From Burkholderiales bacterium (lineage in GTDB: Bacteria > Pseudomonadota > Gammaproteobacteria > Burkholderiales > Burkholderiaceae_C): a DNA stretch of 13,126 bases. Made by a program: the position numbers and the translations under genes. The DNA is taken from NCBI GenBank assembly GCA_028869035.1, contig JAGWTL010000049.1, positions 1 through 13,126 of the forward strand. The letters run 5' to 3'. The first letter of the stretch is position 1. Every line of letters begins with the position of its first letter. The notes under the pieces are model-generated. The model saw only the letters and a program-made list of their open reading frames with translations. It searched no databases and had not been told where the DNA came from. Below are positions 5,115-10,741 of this stretch, one piece after another.

Positions 5115-6098
5115 ATGAAGACTCGAATCCCTTACTTTGCAGGCGCCGCCCTGCTGGGTCTGTCCCAGTGGGCCCTGGCCCTGAACCTGCCCGGCCCCGT
5201 GGTCGACGGCGAATGGCTCGCGAAAAACCGTGCCGAGGTCACCATCCTCGACGTGCGCGGCAACCAGAAGACCTTTACGCTGATGCCCGAGTTCGAGACC
5301 GACAAGAAGACCGGCAAGAAGACGCTGGTGGATCTGGGCGGCCACATCCACGGCGCCGTGCCCGTGGACAACAAGACCGTGCGCGTCACGCGCACCATCA
5401 ACGGCCTCAAGCTCAGCGGCATGCTGCCCGAGCGCGCCGACTTCGAGAAACTCGTGCGTGGCTGGGGCGTGCAGGCCGGCCGCCCGGTCGTGCTGGTCTC
5501 GGCCGGCATGGAGCCTATCGACTTCAACGATGCGGCCCGCCTGTACTGGCAGTTCAAGGTCTACGGCGAAGACAACATCGCCGTGCTCAGCGGCGGCACC
5601 GCCGGCTGGATCGCCGAAGGTCGTGAAGTCAGCACCGCCGCCGTCAAGCCGGCCGAGGGCAACTGGGTGGCCAAGGCCGACCGCAGCACTGAGCTGGCCG
5701 CCACGGCCGACGATGTGGAGAAGGCCCTGGCCGCCAAGTCGCAGCTGATCGATGCGCGTGACCCGGCCACCTTTCTGGGCCTGAGCAAGCCCGGCTCCGT
5801 GAGCGCCTTCGGCCACCTGCAGGGCGCGCGCAACGTGCCCACCACGCTGATGTCCAGCCAGGGTGGCGACGCCGCCCGCATCATGGGCGCCGACACCTAC
5901 CGCGACATCTTCAAGATGAGCGGCGCCGACCCGCAGGCCCAGACCATCGCCTACTGCAACACCGGCCACCAGGCCTCGGGCACCTGGTTCGTGATGTCCG
6001 AACTGCTGGGCAACAAGCAGGTCAAGCTCTACGACGGCTCCATGCACGAGTGGACCATGGCCAAGCGCCCGGTGGAATCGGTCGCACGCCCCAGGTAA
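5115..6098 (+). CDS. Exported two-domain rhodanese (thiosulfate sulfurtransferase-like)
   Basis: A 327-residue protein with a signal peptide (about residues 1-22, ending ALAL) and two rhodanese domains. The N-terminal domain (about 28-170) has ILDVRGN and an SGGTAGW motif, but its loop (VSAGMEPIDF) has no cysteine, so it is non-catalytic as in tandem-domain rhodaneses. The C-terminal domain (about 195-320) has LIDARDPATF, GHLQGARN and the active loop CNTGHQAS with C281. It should move sulfane sulfur from thiosulfate or a persulfide to an acceptor in the periplasm. Two ATGs are possible: 5109 sits directly on the GGAG (5105-5108), so 5115 with 6-nt spacing is preferred. It ends the sulfur operon. 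The adjacent cysteine-repeat and thioredoxin-fold proteins are natural candidates for acceptor and reductant, but this is inference. Confidence 0.9.
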   Translation: MKTRIPYFAGAALLGLSQWALALNLPGPVVDGEWLAKNRAEVTILDVRGNQKTFTLMPEFETDKKTGKKTLVDLGGHIHGAVPVDNKTVRVTRTINGLKLSGMLPERADFEKLVRGWGVQAGRPVVLVSAGMEPIDFNDAARLYWQFKVYGEDNIAVLSGGTAGWIAEGREVSTAAVKPAEGNWVAKADRSTELAATADDVEKALAAKSQLIDARDPATFLGLSKPGSVSAFGHLQGARNVPTTLMSSQGGDAARIMGADTYRDIFKMSGADPQAQTIAYCNTGHQASGTWFVMSELLGNKQVKLYDGSMHEWTMAKRPVESVARPR

Positions 6099-6133
6099 AT
6101 CGCGAAGGGCGGCTCGCGCGGTATAAACGCCGC

Positions 6134-6682
6134 ATGCTTGCCCTGCTCCAACGCGTCCAACAGGCCCGCGTCGAGGTCGATGGCCACACCATCGGCCAGA
6201 TCGACGCGGGCCTGCTCGTTCTGATCTGCGCCGAACGCGGCGACACCGAAGCCATAGCCGACAAGCTGCTCGCCAAGATCCTCAAGCTGCGCATCTTTGC
6301 CGACAATGCCATTGCCGGGCCGCCCCAAGATGGCATCACGGCCCCCTCGGGGGGCAGCGAATCACACGCAGTGGGGAGCGTGGGGGCGCATAAGTCCTCC
6401 GGCAAGATGAACCGCAGCGTGCAGGACGTGGGTGGCGGCCTGCTCATCGTCAGCCAGTTCACCCTGGCCGCCGACACCTCGGGCGGCAACCGCCCCGGCT
6501 TCGGCAACGCGGCGCCGCTGGACGAAGGGCGCCGGCTCTATGACTATTTCGTGGCGCAGGCCCGTGCCGTGCATCCGGTCGTGCAGACCGGGCAGTTCGC
6601 GGCTGACATGCAGGTGTTTCTGGTCAATGACGGGCCGGTGACGATACCGATGCGCATGAGCACCCGTTCTGGGTCAGCTTGA
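6134..6682 (+). CDS. dtd: D-aminoacyl-tRNA deacylase with internal insertion
   Basis: Cytosolic enzyme that hydrolyses D-amino acids (and glycine) mischarged on tRNA. Family hallmarks are present: LLQRVQQARVEVDG at the start, SQFTLAADTSGGNRPGF in the middle, and FAADMQVFLVNDGPVTIP at the C-terminus with the GP motif. At 182 residues it is about 32 longer than the usual 145-152. The extra residues lie at about 60-88, between FADNA and SSGKMNRSV, where the E. coli enzyme has only a couple of residues. The insertion is proline-, glycine- and serine-rich and its DNA is a repeat element (separate entry). All core motifs flank it intact and the frame is open, so activity is likely retained if the loop is exposed. 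The start ATG 6134 gives the standard MxALLQRV N-terminus. The gene lies 35 nt after the rhodanese. Confidence 0.92.
   Translation: MLALLQRVQQARVEVDGHTIGQIDAGLLVLICAERGDTEAIADKLLAKILKLRIFADNAIAGPPQDGITAPSGGSESHAVGSVGAHKSSGKMNRSVQDVGGGLLIVSQFTLAADTSGGNRPGFGNAAPLDEGRRLYDYFVAQARAVHPVVQTGQFAADMQVFLVNDGPVTIPMRMSTRSGSA
6311..6397. repeat. GC-rich foldback repeat element inserted in frame in dtd
   Basis: This segment corresponds to the residues that dtd has in excess of its family. It has nested inverted repeats: CGCCCCA (6321-6327) against TGGGGGCG (6381-6388), and a CCCCC-TC-GGGGGG hairpin at 6342-6354. The middle (GCAGCGAATCACACGCAGTG) matches, from memory, an intergenic repeat frequent in Comamonadaceae. 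The exact borders and a target duplication cannot be fixed without a relative lacking the insertion. Confidence 0.7.
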
Positions 6683-6708
6683 CAGACTATAAATGGTATA
6701 GCCATAAT
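6679..6708 (+). promoter_or_regulatory. Promoter of the toxin-antitoxin operon, overlapping the dtd stop codon
   Basis: TTGACA (6679-6684) is a perfect -35 hexamer, and CATAAT (6703-6708) is a one-mismatch -10 with an 18-bp spacer. The dtd stop TGA (6680-6682) lies inside the -35 box. Transcription would start near 6714-6716, at the toxin ATG, so the mRNA may be nearly leaderless. ATGG (6693-6696) and CCAT (6702-6705) form a small dyad over the spacer/-10 that could be the antitoxin operator. A TATAAA at 6688-6693 is an alternative -10 with no matching -35. Confidence 0.6.
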
Positions 6709-6713
6709 TCAGC

Positions 6714-6998
6714 ATGTGGCAGATTGAAGAGCATCGCCGGCTTGACAAGCAACTGGCCGGCTCCGTTCCCCTTGAAGTGCTGAAGCGTTACGAAAAGTGG
6801 AAAGACATCGCGCGGCTTTCGGGCTCGCCCGGCTTACGGGCCATCAAAGGCTTTCATGACGAAGCGCTGTCGGGGGAGTGGAAGGGGCATCGTTCGTCCC
6901 GGCTCGGGCTGCAGTGGCGGGTGATCTATTGCGTGGTCGCCAACGTGCTGCTGATCCAGGTTGTGCAAGTGACGCCGCATGACTACAGGAGGTCGTGA
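6714..6998 (+). CDS. Type II toxin, RelE/HigB family
   Basis: A 94-residue basic protein with the RelE/ParE-superfamily toxin pattern: an N-terminal helical part, then LRAIKGFHDEALSGEWKG (residues 41-58), RLGLQWRVIY (63-72) and the C-terminal VTPHDYRR. HigB/RelE-type toxins of this kind cleave mRNA on the ribosome; the late histidine/tyrosine/arginine cluster fits that active-site region. The XRE antitoxin gene begins one base after its stop (stop 6996-6998, ATG 7000), giving the toxin-first order typical of higBA. The region is visibly less GC-rich than the housekeeping genes around it, in keeping with acquired DNA. No Shine-Dalgarno precedes the ATG at 6714, in line with a near-leaderless message. 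The exact subfamily (HigB, YafQ-like or other) is uncertain. Confidence 0.87.
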   Translation: MWQIEEHRRLDKQLAGSVPLEVLKRYEKWKDIARLSGSPGLRAIKGFHDEALSGEWKGHRSSRLGLQWRVIYCVVANVLLIQVVQVTPHDYRRS

Positions 6999-6999
6999 A

Positions 7000-7260
7000 A
7001 TGAAAGAATTCCGTCCAGCAAAACAACGTGTCGAAGTCTCGGTCGGAGAGTCGGTTCGCATCCTGCGCGAACTGCAGGAGTTGAGCCAGAGCCAGCTGTC
7101 CGCCTTGACCGGCATTCCGCAAACCACCATCTCCGCCATCGAGAACGGGCGGGTCAACCTGGGCGTCGAGCGCGCCAAGGTCTTTGCGCGCGCCCTCCAG
7201 TGCCATCCCGCAGTGCTGGTGTTTCCTGGCTGGGAGGTGCCGCTGGCGAAGGCTGCGTAA
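7000..7260 (+). CDS. XRE-family antitoxin (HigA-like)
   Basis: An 86-residue helix-turn-helix protein. The HTH covers about residues 31-50 (SQLSALTGIPQTTISAIENG), a classic Cro/CI-type motif. The remaining C-terminal part (ALQCHPAVLVFPGWEV) is probably the toxin-binding or dimerisation segment. It starts at ATG 7000 after a near-perfect AGGAGG (6987-6992) lying inside the toxin's 3' end, which fits strong antitoxin translation from the shared message. It should neutralise the upstream toxin and repress the operon promoter. An in-frame start at 6979 would add seven residues upstream of the Shine-Dalgarno and was rejected. Confidence 0.88.
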   Translation: MKEFRPAKQRVEVSVGESVRILRELQELSQSQLSALTGIPQTTISAIENGRVNLGVERAKVFARALQCHPAVLVFPGWEVPLAKAA

Positions 7261-7269
7261 ATAGTAAGC

Positions 7270-7586
7270 ATGGCCGATCTGAAGCATCAACCCGTTCAGC
7301 ACAACCATGCCGAATTTCTGGCCAAGGCCAAAAAACGCGCGGGTTTTGTCGAGTCCTACGATGAGCTGGCACAGGATATGCCCTGGCCAGCCAGATGCTC
7401 AAGGCCCGGGCCAAGGCCGGGCTGACGCAGGATGCCGTGGCAGAGCGTATGGGGACGAGCAAGAGCGCGATTTCCCGGCTGGAGTCGGCGGGGCGGCATG
7501 CGCCGTCACTGGCCAAACTGAAGAAATACGCGGCGGCTATGGGCTGCGAGTTACAGGTCAAGCTGGTGCCGCAGAAGTCGGCTTGA
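7270..7586 (+). pseudogene. Second XRE antitoxin gene, broken by a one-base frameshift
   Basis: The frame from ATG 7270 encodes MADLKHQPVQHNHAEFLAKA and on to YDELAQD, then reads nonsense to TGA 7423-7425. Shifting by one base at about 7375-7377 restores the expected continuation YALASQMLKARAKAGLTQDA with an HTH (ERMGTSKSAISRLESAG), ending at TGA 7584-7586 after QVKLVPQKSA. A single deleted base in the codon between CAG and TAT explains both. Joined, the product would be about 105 residues, the usual size for HigA-like antitoxins that pair with RelE/Gp49-type toxins. No cognate toxin of its own is seen; the intact pair lies just upstream. ATG 7395 could still start a 63-residue HTH-only fragment, but no Shine-Dalgarno supports it. 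A sequencing error cannot be excluded. Confidence 0.75.
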
Positions 7587-7657
7587 TGGCGGTCGATCCG
7601 GGAAAAGGCAGGACTGGGCTTCGCTCCCTGTGTTGGGACGTACCCGGAGATGGTCTA

Positions 7658-7849
7658 CTAGATGTGAAAGTCAGTCATTGCATTGTTCAGTAAGCGCAGG
7701 AAAACTCGCCACGGGACATGCTCGTTTGCCATGAGCAACAGCCCTGCGATTGCTACATAACGCAGATCTCTTGCAATCAAAGCTTTGAGACGATGACGAT
7801 CGTCCTTGAACGCTGAGTAAGGGTCGGAGGGTGCAGGTTTTGTTGCCAT
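7658..7849 (-). CDS. Possible small hypothetical protein (63 aa)
   Basis: An unrecognised 63-residue frame beginning MATKPAPSDPYSAFKDDRHR and containing a hydrophobic centre (YVAIAGLLLMA). Its amino-acid composition is protein-like rather than the arginine/proline-rich pattern of shadow frames in this genome, and it ends in two consecutive stop codons. The only Shine-Dalgarno candidate is a weak TAGGT about six bases upstream. Nothing overlaps it on the other strand. It could be a gene fragment or a chance frame in a less GC-rich patch. Confidence 0.3.
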   Translation of the reverse strand: MATKPAPSDPYSAFKDDRHRLKALIARDLRYVAIAGLLLMANEHVPWRVFLRLLNNAMTDFHI

Positions 7850-7867
7850 GACTACCTAGCCGCAAAG

Positions 7868-7964
7868 TTGGTCTCTCAATGCTAGGTGAGTGTCAATCCA
7901 CCCATGCGATTTATTGGCCTGGATTGCGGAAAAATTGGTCCCTCAATGCTAGGTGAGCGTCAAT
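7868..7964. repeat. Two 30-bp direct repeats, 67-bp period
   Basis: Copies at 7868-7897 and 7935-7964 differ at two positions (T/C each). Both contain CTCAATGCTAGGTGAG. Each copy is also an imperfect dyad: TTG and CTCA on the left match TGAG and CAA on the right around ATGCTAGG. The 37-base sequence between them is unrelated. Possible roles are tandem operators or remnants of a small mobile element; neither is established. Confidence 0.85.
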
Positions 7965-7971
7965 ACCTCAA

Positions 7972-8012
7972 GGGTACGGGTGGGGCGTTTATTCGTACGG
8001 ATTCCCGTACCC
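7972..8012. repeat. 9-bp inverted repeat spanning the 3' end of ybeY
   Basis: GGGTACGGG (7972-7980) and CCCGTACCC (8004-8012) are perfect inverted copies separated by 23 bases. The right arm codes for the last residues of YbeY and the left arm lies past its stop. In the ybeY mRNA this could fold as a 3'-end hairpin. No T tract follows, so a classic intrinsic terminator is not supported. Confidence 0.55.
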
Positions 8013-8480
8013 CATCCCCTCCATCAACAAGACCTCCAGCGCCTCCATCTCCAGCGCGTCGACTTCGTCAGTCTCGTGTTCGTAACCCTGCGCGTGCAGG
8101 GTGCCGTGCACCAGCAGGTGGGCGTAGTGTTCTTCCAGGGTCTTGCCCTGTTCCTTCGCTTCTTTGGCGACAACCGGCGCGCAGAGCACCAGGTCGGCCA
8201 TGACGACCGGCTCGCGCGCGTAGTCGAAGGTCAGTACATTGGTGGCGTAGTCCTTGTGGCGGTACTCGCGGTTCAGCTTGCGGCCTTCGGCCGTGCCGAC
8301 GATGCGCACGGTAACCTCGGCGGGGCGCAGGAGCGCCATGCGCATCCAGCGCGTGACGCGGGCCTTGCCCAGCAGCTTCTTGTGCGCCTCGGGCACGGCA
8401 GCGCCGAATTGCAGGGACAGGTCCAGCATGGGAAGGGGCGTTTCGACAGGCTCAACGCGAACGGGCTTAGTTGGGCTCAT
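7989..8480 (-). CDS. ybeY: Endoribonuclease YbeY (rRNA maturation factor)
   Basis: Zinc-dependent endoribonuclease of the UPF0054 family, acting in 16S rRNA 3'-end maturation and ribosome quality control. The zinc motif HGTLHAQGYEH gives H125, H129 and H135, and NREYRHKDYATNVLTF is the other conserved block. Counted from ATG 8480 it has 163 residues. That ATG overlaps the stop of the upstream PhoH-like gene (ATGA), which favours coupled translation. However, residues 2-17 (SPTKPVRVEPVETPLP) are read through a TTCGACAGGCTCA repeat and are not part of the family. The next start, ATG 8429 (MLDLSLQFG), gives the standard N-terminus but has no Shine-Dalgarno. I keep 8480 as the more likely start with moderate certainty. 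The gene pairing ybeZ-ybeY is conserved across proteobacteria. Confidence 0.9.
   Translation of the reverse strand: MSPTKPVRVEPVETPLPMLDLSLQFGAAVPEAHKKLLGKARVTRWMRMALLRPAEVTVRIVGTAEGRKLNREYRHKDYATNVLTFDYAREPVVMADLVLCAPVVAKEAKEQGKTLEEHYAHLLVHGTLHAQGYEHETDEVDALEMEALEVLLMEGMGYGNPYE
8442..8465. repeat. Single interspersed repeat at the ybeY start (TTCGACAGGCTCA family)
   Basis: This copy reads TTCGACAGGCTCAACGCGAA and continues CGGG. It shares the core with the inverted pairs at 2318-2380 and 9460-9519. It lies between the two possible ybeY starts, so if translation begins at 8480 it encodes the protein's extra residues VRVEPVET. Confidence 0.8.
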
Positions 8481-9421
8481 GCCGCATCCCCCGGCTTGCG
8501 CGGCTTGTCGTAGGCGTCGACGATGCGCGCCACCAGCGGATGCCGCACCACATCGGCGCTCGTGAAGCGGCAGATGGCAATGCCCTTGACGCGTTTGAGC
8601 ACGCGCTCGGCGTCGATCAGGCCACTGAGCTGGGTCTTGGGCAGGTCGATCTGGCTTACGTCGCCCGTGACCACGGCGCGCGAGCCGAAGCCGATGCGCG
8701 TGAGGAACATCTTCATCTGCTCGGGCGTGGTGTTCTGCGCCTCGTCCAGGATGACAAAGGCGTTGTTCAGCGTGCGCCCGCGCATGAAGGCCAGCGGTGC
8801 GATCTCCAGCGCGTTGCGCTCGAAGGCTTTCTGCACCTTCTCGAAGCCCATCAGGTCGTAGAGCGCGTCGTACAGCGGGCGCAGGTAGGGGTCGATCTTC
8901 TGCGTCAGGTCGCCGGGCAGGAAACCCAGGCGTTCGCCGGCTTCCACGGCCGGGCGCGTGAGCACGATGCGCTGCACCGCGCTGCGCTCCAGCGCATCCA
9001 CCGCGCAGGCCACCGCCAGGTAGGTTTTGCCGGTGCCGGCCGGGCCGATGCCGAAGGTGATGTCGTGGCCGGCGATGCTCTCCAGGTAATGGGCCTGGTT
9101 GGGCGTGCGCGCGCGCAGTTCGTGGCGGCGCGTCTGCAGCGCCTCACCGTCTTCGGTCAGCGGCATGGCGCTGTCGCTGGCCAGCAGCAGCTGCACGATG
9201 GCGTCGTCGATGGGTTTGGTCGCCATCTCGTAGAGCGCCTGCAGCACTTCCATGCCGCGCTGGGCCTGTTTCTTGGGGCCTTCCACCTTGAACTGTTCGT
9301 GGCGGTGGGCGATCTTGACGTTGAGCGCGGACTCGATGGTGCGCAGATGTTCGTCGGCGGGGCCGCACAGGCGGGCCAGGCGCGCGTTGTTGGGCGGGGA
9401 GAAGAGGTGGCGCAGAATCAA
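8477..9421 (-). CDS. ybeZ: PhoH-like ATPase (YbeZ)
   Basis: A 314-residue cytosolic PhoH-family P-loop ATPase. The N-terminal part (about 10-70) is the KH-like region seen in YbeZ. The ATPase domain starts near residue 105 with Walker A GPAGTGKT (126-133) and has Walker B FVILDEAQ (222-229) and the family's VTGDVSQIDLP (251-261). YbeZ works with YbeY in ribosome and RNA metabolism, and here it is directly upstream of ybeY with a 4-nt overlap. The start is TTG at 9421: a TTTAGGA Shine-Dalgarno lies 8 nt upstream on the minus strand, and the N-terminus MILRHLFSPPNN matches the usual length, while no ATG is available before residue 57. The gene diverges from ruvA across a 141-bp spacer that carries an inverted repeat pair. 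Confidence 0.92.
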   Translation of the reverse strand: MILRHLFSPPNNARLARLCGPADEHLRTIESALNVKIAHRHEQFKVEGPKKQAQRGMEVLQALYEMATKPIDDAIVQLLLASDSAMPLTEDGEALQTRRHELRARTPNQAHYLESIAGHDITFGIGPAGTGKTYLAVACAVDALERSAVQRIVLTRPAVEAGERLGFLPGDLTQKIDPYLRPLYDALYDLMGFEKVQKAFERNALEIAPLAFMRGRTLNNAFVILDEAQNTTPEQMKMFLTRIGFGSRAVVTGDVSQIDLPKTQLSGLIDAERVLKRVKGIAICRFTSADVVRHPLVARIVDAYDKPRKPGDAA

Positions 9422-9459
9422 CTGATAATTCCTAAAGGAAACATTTCCCTCATTCTTGC

Positions 9460-9519
9460 CGTTCGGACTGAGCTTGTCGAAGTCTGTAGGCGCGCGCTTC
9501 GACAGGCTCAGCGCGAACG
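9460..9519. repeat. Inverted repeat pair between ybeZ and ruvA
   Basis: The arms 9460-9482 and 9497-9519 are 23-bp inverted copies with 20 matches, sharing the GAGC(T)TGTCGAAG / CTTCGACAGGCTC core and the CGTTCG / CGAACG outer ends, with a 14-base loop. It is the most complete copy of the family in the window. It occupies the centre of the divergent ybeZ-ruvA promoter region, so the two promoters must lie outside or on its flanks. Confidence 0.85.
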
Positions 9520-9562
9520 GGAGGAAGTCGTACCGTTAAACAACCCCAATGATAGGCGCCCC

Positions 9563-10138
9563 ATGATCGGCAGGCTCTCCGGCACCCTCCTCGAAAAGAA
9601 CCCTCCCCAGGTCCTGGTGGACTGCAACGGCGTGGGCTACGAAGTCCATGTGTCGATGAGCACCTTCTACAACCTGCCTCATCTGGGCGAGAAGGTGGCT
9701 CTGCTCACGCACTTCGTGGTGCGCGAGGACGCGCAGCTGCTCTACGGCTTCGGCACCGCGCCCGAGCGCGAGGCCTTCCGCCAGCTCATCAAGATCTCGG
9801 GCGTGGGCCCGCGCACCGCGCTGGCCGTGCTCTCGGGCATGAGCGTGGGCGAACTGGCCCAGGCGGTCAGCCTGCAGGAGGCCGGGCGTCTGGTCAAGGT
9901 GCCGGGCATCGGCAAGAAGACGGCCGAGCGCCTGCTGCTCGAACTCAAGGGCAAGCTGGGCGCGGACATCGGCGCGCCCCATGCGCAACCGGGCAGCGAC
10001 GCGCAGGCCGACATCCTGCAGGCGCTGCTGGCCCTGGGCTACAGCGACAAGGAAGCCGCCGCTGCGCTCAAGGCGCTCCCGAAGGATGTGGGCGTGAGCG
10101 AGGGCATCAAGCTCGCGCTCAAGGCGCTGGCCCGATAA
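9563..10138 (+). CDS. ruvA: Holliday junction branch migration protein RuvA
   Basis: A 191-residue cytosolic DNA-binding subunit of the RuvAB complex, which recognises Holliday junctions and loads the RuvB helicase. Domain I (OB fold) is about residues 1-62 (MIGRLSGTLLEKNPPQVLVD). Domain II has two helix-hairpin-helix motifs, ISGVGPRTALAVLSG (78-92) and VPGIGKKTAERLLLEL (113-128). Domain III (about 146-191) is the RuvB-contacting part, after a short linker (GAPHAQPGSD). All domains are of normal length. The ATG at 9563 gives the canonical MIGRLxG start; the Shine-Dalgarno is weak (TAGG at 9553-9556). A reading frame extending far upstream in the same frame is antisense to ybeZ and not real. 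ruvB is not adjacent in this window. Confidence 0.96.
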   Translation: MIGRLSGTLLEKNPPQVLVDCNGVGYEVHVSMSTFYNLPHLGEKVALLTHFVVREDAQLLYGFGTAPEREAFRQLIKISGVGPRTALAVLSGMSVGELAQAVSLQEAGRLVKVPGIGKKTAERLLLELKGKLGADIGAPHAQPGSDAQADILQALLALGYSDKEAAAALKALPKDVGVSEGIKLALKALAR

Positions 10139-10152
10139 GCGGGGCTTCTCCC

Positions 10153-10542
10153 TTGGGTTGGCTGGGCAGTCTCAAGCAGCGCGCCCGCGCGCTGAAGGCC
10201 GAAACCTATGTGCTCTACCTCGCGGCGCGCCACCCCGGCACGCCCTGGTACGCCAAGCTGCTGGTGGCGGGCATCGTGGCCTATGCCTTCAGCCCCATCG
10301 ACCTGATTCCGGATTTCGTGCCCGTGCTCGGGTACCTGGACGATCTGGTGCTGATTCCTCTGGGCATCATGCTGGCCATACGCCTGCTGCCGCCTGAGGT
10401 GCTGGCCGAATGCCGGGCCCGCGCGCAGGAACGCCGCAAGCTCGTGAGCCGCGCGGCGGGTGTCGTCATCGTGGCGATCTGGCTGGCGCTGGCCGGCCTG
10501 GGGCTGTGGTGGGCCTGGCGCTGGTGGAATGCTGGCGGCTGA
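10153..10542 (+). CDS. DUF1232/YkvA-family membrane protein
   Basis: A 129-residue protein with the DUF1232 signature AYAFSPIDLIPDFVPVLGYL (residues 43-62) continuing DDLVLIPLGI. Hydrophobic segments lie at about 36-48, 56-80 and 103-122, so it is probably an inner-membrane protein. The last segment is followed by a tryptophan-rich end (WWAWRWW). The family is widespread and its molecular role is not established. The only suitable start is TTG 10153, 14 nt after the ruvA stop and without a clear Shine-Dalgarno, so it is probably translated with ruvA from one message. Exact start uncertain. Confidence 0.82.
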   Translation: MGWLGSLKQRARALKAETYVLYLAARHPGTPWYAKLLVAGIVAYAFSPIDLIPDFVPVLGYLDDLVLIPLGIMLAIRLLPPEVLAECRARAQERRKLVSRAAGVVIVAIWLALAGLGLWWAWRWWNAGG

Positions 10543-10741
10543 CGTCGCCCCGGTCCGGGCGCCTCGTCCCGGTCATCCCTTTCCCTTGGGGCCATAAACG
10601 GCGTGCAAGCCGTCGCGCATCTGCCTGCTGTTCCGGATCAAGGGTAAACACCGATCATCAGGCTTGTTTAATTAATGAAAAATTAAATAACCCGAATCCG
10701 TGGTTTGGGTAACCCTGAACACTTGCAAGAAAGATTCCACC
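10543..10741 (+). promoter_or_regulatory. Probable promoter region of the sugar ABC transporter
   Basis: A 199-bp gap before the binding-protein gene. Its second half turns sharply AT-rich (10664-10690), unlike the GC-rich surroundings, and includes TTAATTAA (10668-10675) and an inverted repeat TTTAATT (10667-10673) / AATTAAA (10681-10687) that could be an operator. TTGTTT at 10664 could serve as a -35 but no good -10 follows at normal spacing. The first half holds only a small ACGGC/GCCGT hairpin at 10598-10613. Confidence 0.45.

Larger units (their letters stand above)
7587..7988. other. Low-gene stretch between the antitoxin remnant and ybeY
   Basis: Four hundred bases with no convincing conserved gene. 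They hold one doubtful 63-codon minus-strand ORF (7658-7849), a pair of 30-bp direct repeats (7868-7897 and 7935-7964), and the left arm of an inverted repeat (7972-7980) whose right arm lies in the end of ybeY. Composition is less GC-rich than the flanking housekeeping genes, suggesting a residue of accessory DNA. No transposase fragment was recognised. Confidence 0.6.

Noticed and set aside
7868..7964. Two 30-bp repeats with a 37-bp spacer considered as a minimal CRISPR array.
   Set aside because: Only two copies with mismatches, internal dyad unlike typical repeat ends, no cas genes or leader visible.
8471..10138. A long plus-strand frame that would extend RuvA by over 360 residues at its N-terminus.
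   Set aside because: The added part is antisense to the PhoH-like gene and crosses the repeat pair; ATG 9563 gives the canonical RuvA start.
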